Notes under the pieces: generated by a model
What the model saw: only the letters and a program-made list of their open reading frames with translations
Database searches by the model: none
What the model was told of the DNA's origin: nothing
Position numbers and translations under genes: made by a program
Assembly (NCBI RefSeq): GCF_036541405.1
Contig: NZ_JAZHFS010000008.1
Span: 62,001 to 126,000 of the forward strand
Direction: 5' to 3'
Source: Clostridium_AD frigoriphilum
GTDB taxonomy: Bacteria > Bacillota > Clostridia > Clostridiales > Clostridiaceae
Length of the DNA stretch: 64,000 nucleotides
Shown: in pieces, positions 63,690 through 64,000 of the stretch
How positions within the stretch are numbered: the stretch's first letter is position 1
Layout of the letters: each line of letters starts with the position of its first letter

Positions 63690-64000
63690 TTAATTTATAC
63701 TCTTTCTAGCTTTAAATTTAGAATAATTAAATTCATACCAAGAGCGCTTCTGTGATAAATCCTTCTTAACATTTTTTAAATAATTATTAACTTCACTTCC
63801 AACTTTAATATTAGGATCATTTTTAAGTCTTACTATTTCTGGAATAGCGTCATAGGATAAAGTTTCCAAATAAAGAACATCAATCCTCTGAGTTTTATAA
63901 TATATATCTATATTCTTTCCAGCAATGATTTTATCCACATTTACAAAGTTTAATAAGACATACATAATCAAAACAACTACTATTAAAACCTTATTTAGTT
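63690..64000 (-). CDS. C-terminus of a DUF4153/DUF4173-type membrane protein (cut by window edge)
   Basis: The frame is open to base 64000, reading LNKVLIVVVLIMYVLLNFVN, the last membrane helix. Then VDKIIAGKNIDIYYKTQRID and LETLSYDAIPEIVRLKND follow, the tail pattern of DUF4153/DUF4173 proteins (N-D-I-AKYNI...LD...LS-DA-P). The start lies outside the window. Same direction as the 63207 gene, so probably co-transcribed. Function unknown. Confidence 0.72.
   Translation of the reverse strand, partial: LNKVLIVVVLIMYVLLNFVNVDKIIAGKNIDIYYKTQRIDVLYLETLSYDAIPEIVRLKNDPNIKVGSEVNNYLKNVKKDLSQKRSWYEFNYSKFKARKSIN

Overview
The window is AT-rich, densely packed Gram-positive DNA that reads as a member of Clostridium (Clostridiaceae). 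The evidence is AGGAGG-type ribosome binding sites, frequent TTG and GTG starts, T-box, FMN and preQ1 riboswitches, a large two-domain acyl-CoA dehydratase activase, a hybrid-cluster protein, class I fructose-bisphosphate aldolase and many T-tailed terminators. Nearly all of it looks chromosomal and housekeeping. I see no phage, plasmid, CRISPR array, rRNA or tRNA gene.

Layout. 1-6060: an oligopeptide ABC transporter (oppA, partial oppB) and valS with its T-box leader. 6267-17939: an orphan SsuA-like binding lipoprotein and, about 9 kb away on the same strand, an SsuBC-like ATPase and permease. Between them, on the other strand, lie an AAC(3)-family acetyltransferase, a truncated response regulator, class I aldolase and a 1428-residue activase. 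18120-24642: a TPR protein, a transglutaminase-like membrane protein, the M16 peptidase-recX pair, preQ1 riboswitch-queT and a DEAD-box helicase. 24661-35841: MgtC, UPF0158, two DUF1292 proteins, birA, a radical SAM protein, an HD protein, cca, dinB and ptsI-ptsH. 36528-46217: hcp with a CRP/FNR-type operator, an ECF S component, ytxH-ytxG, an M3 oligopeptidase, rarA and a telA-yceG pair. 46763-48671: Gx transporter, NusG-II protein and apbE, probably a protein-flavinylation module. 48989-52442: a folate cyclo-ligase, a HAD hydrolase, a diguanylate cyclase and two small envelope proteins. 53433-57542: the riboflavin operon ribD-ribE-ribBA-ribH behind an FMN riboswitch. The operon supplies FMN and FAD, the cofactor that ApbE attaches. 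57638-60155: a polar amino acid ABC transporter. 60480-63137: a secreted GH43 arabinanase-like enzyme behind a 32-bp operator palindrome. The window ends with two membrane proteins, the last cut by the edge.

The most unusual content is two families of interspersed hairpin-forming repeats. Family A (about 245 bp) has four copies, at 7299-7542, 11388-11627, 46506-46752 and 53183-53427. Each begins within about 10 nt after a stop codon and lies in the same orientation relative to the gene it follows. Its centre is a three-helix junction whose stems change by compensatory substitution. Next to the last copy is a tandem array of four 131-bp half elements. Family B has three full copies (about 190-235 bp) and two 50-bp palindromic remnants. 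It is a long hairpin closed by a conserved 19-20 nt loop, again 3' of genes and again in one orientation. I do not recognise either family. They look like mobile or replicating 3'-UTR/terminator elements and are the best candidates for something undescribed.

Other points worth checking are an 18-bp repeat between ribE and ribBA that encodes an open (MIAALK)n frame, a 27-codon membrane ORF whose leader hairpin loop is complementary to its own Shine-Dalgarno, a duplicated leader hairpin before a radical SAM gene, and a probable non-canonical start codon for apbE.
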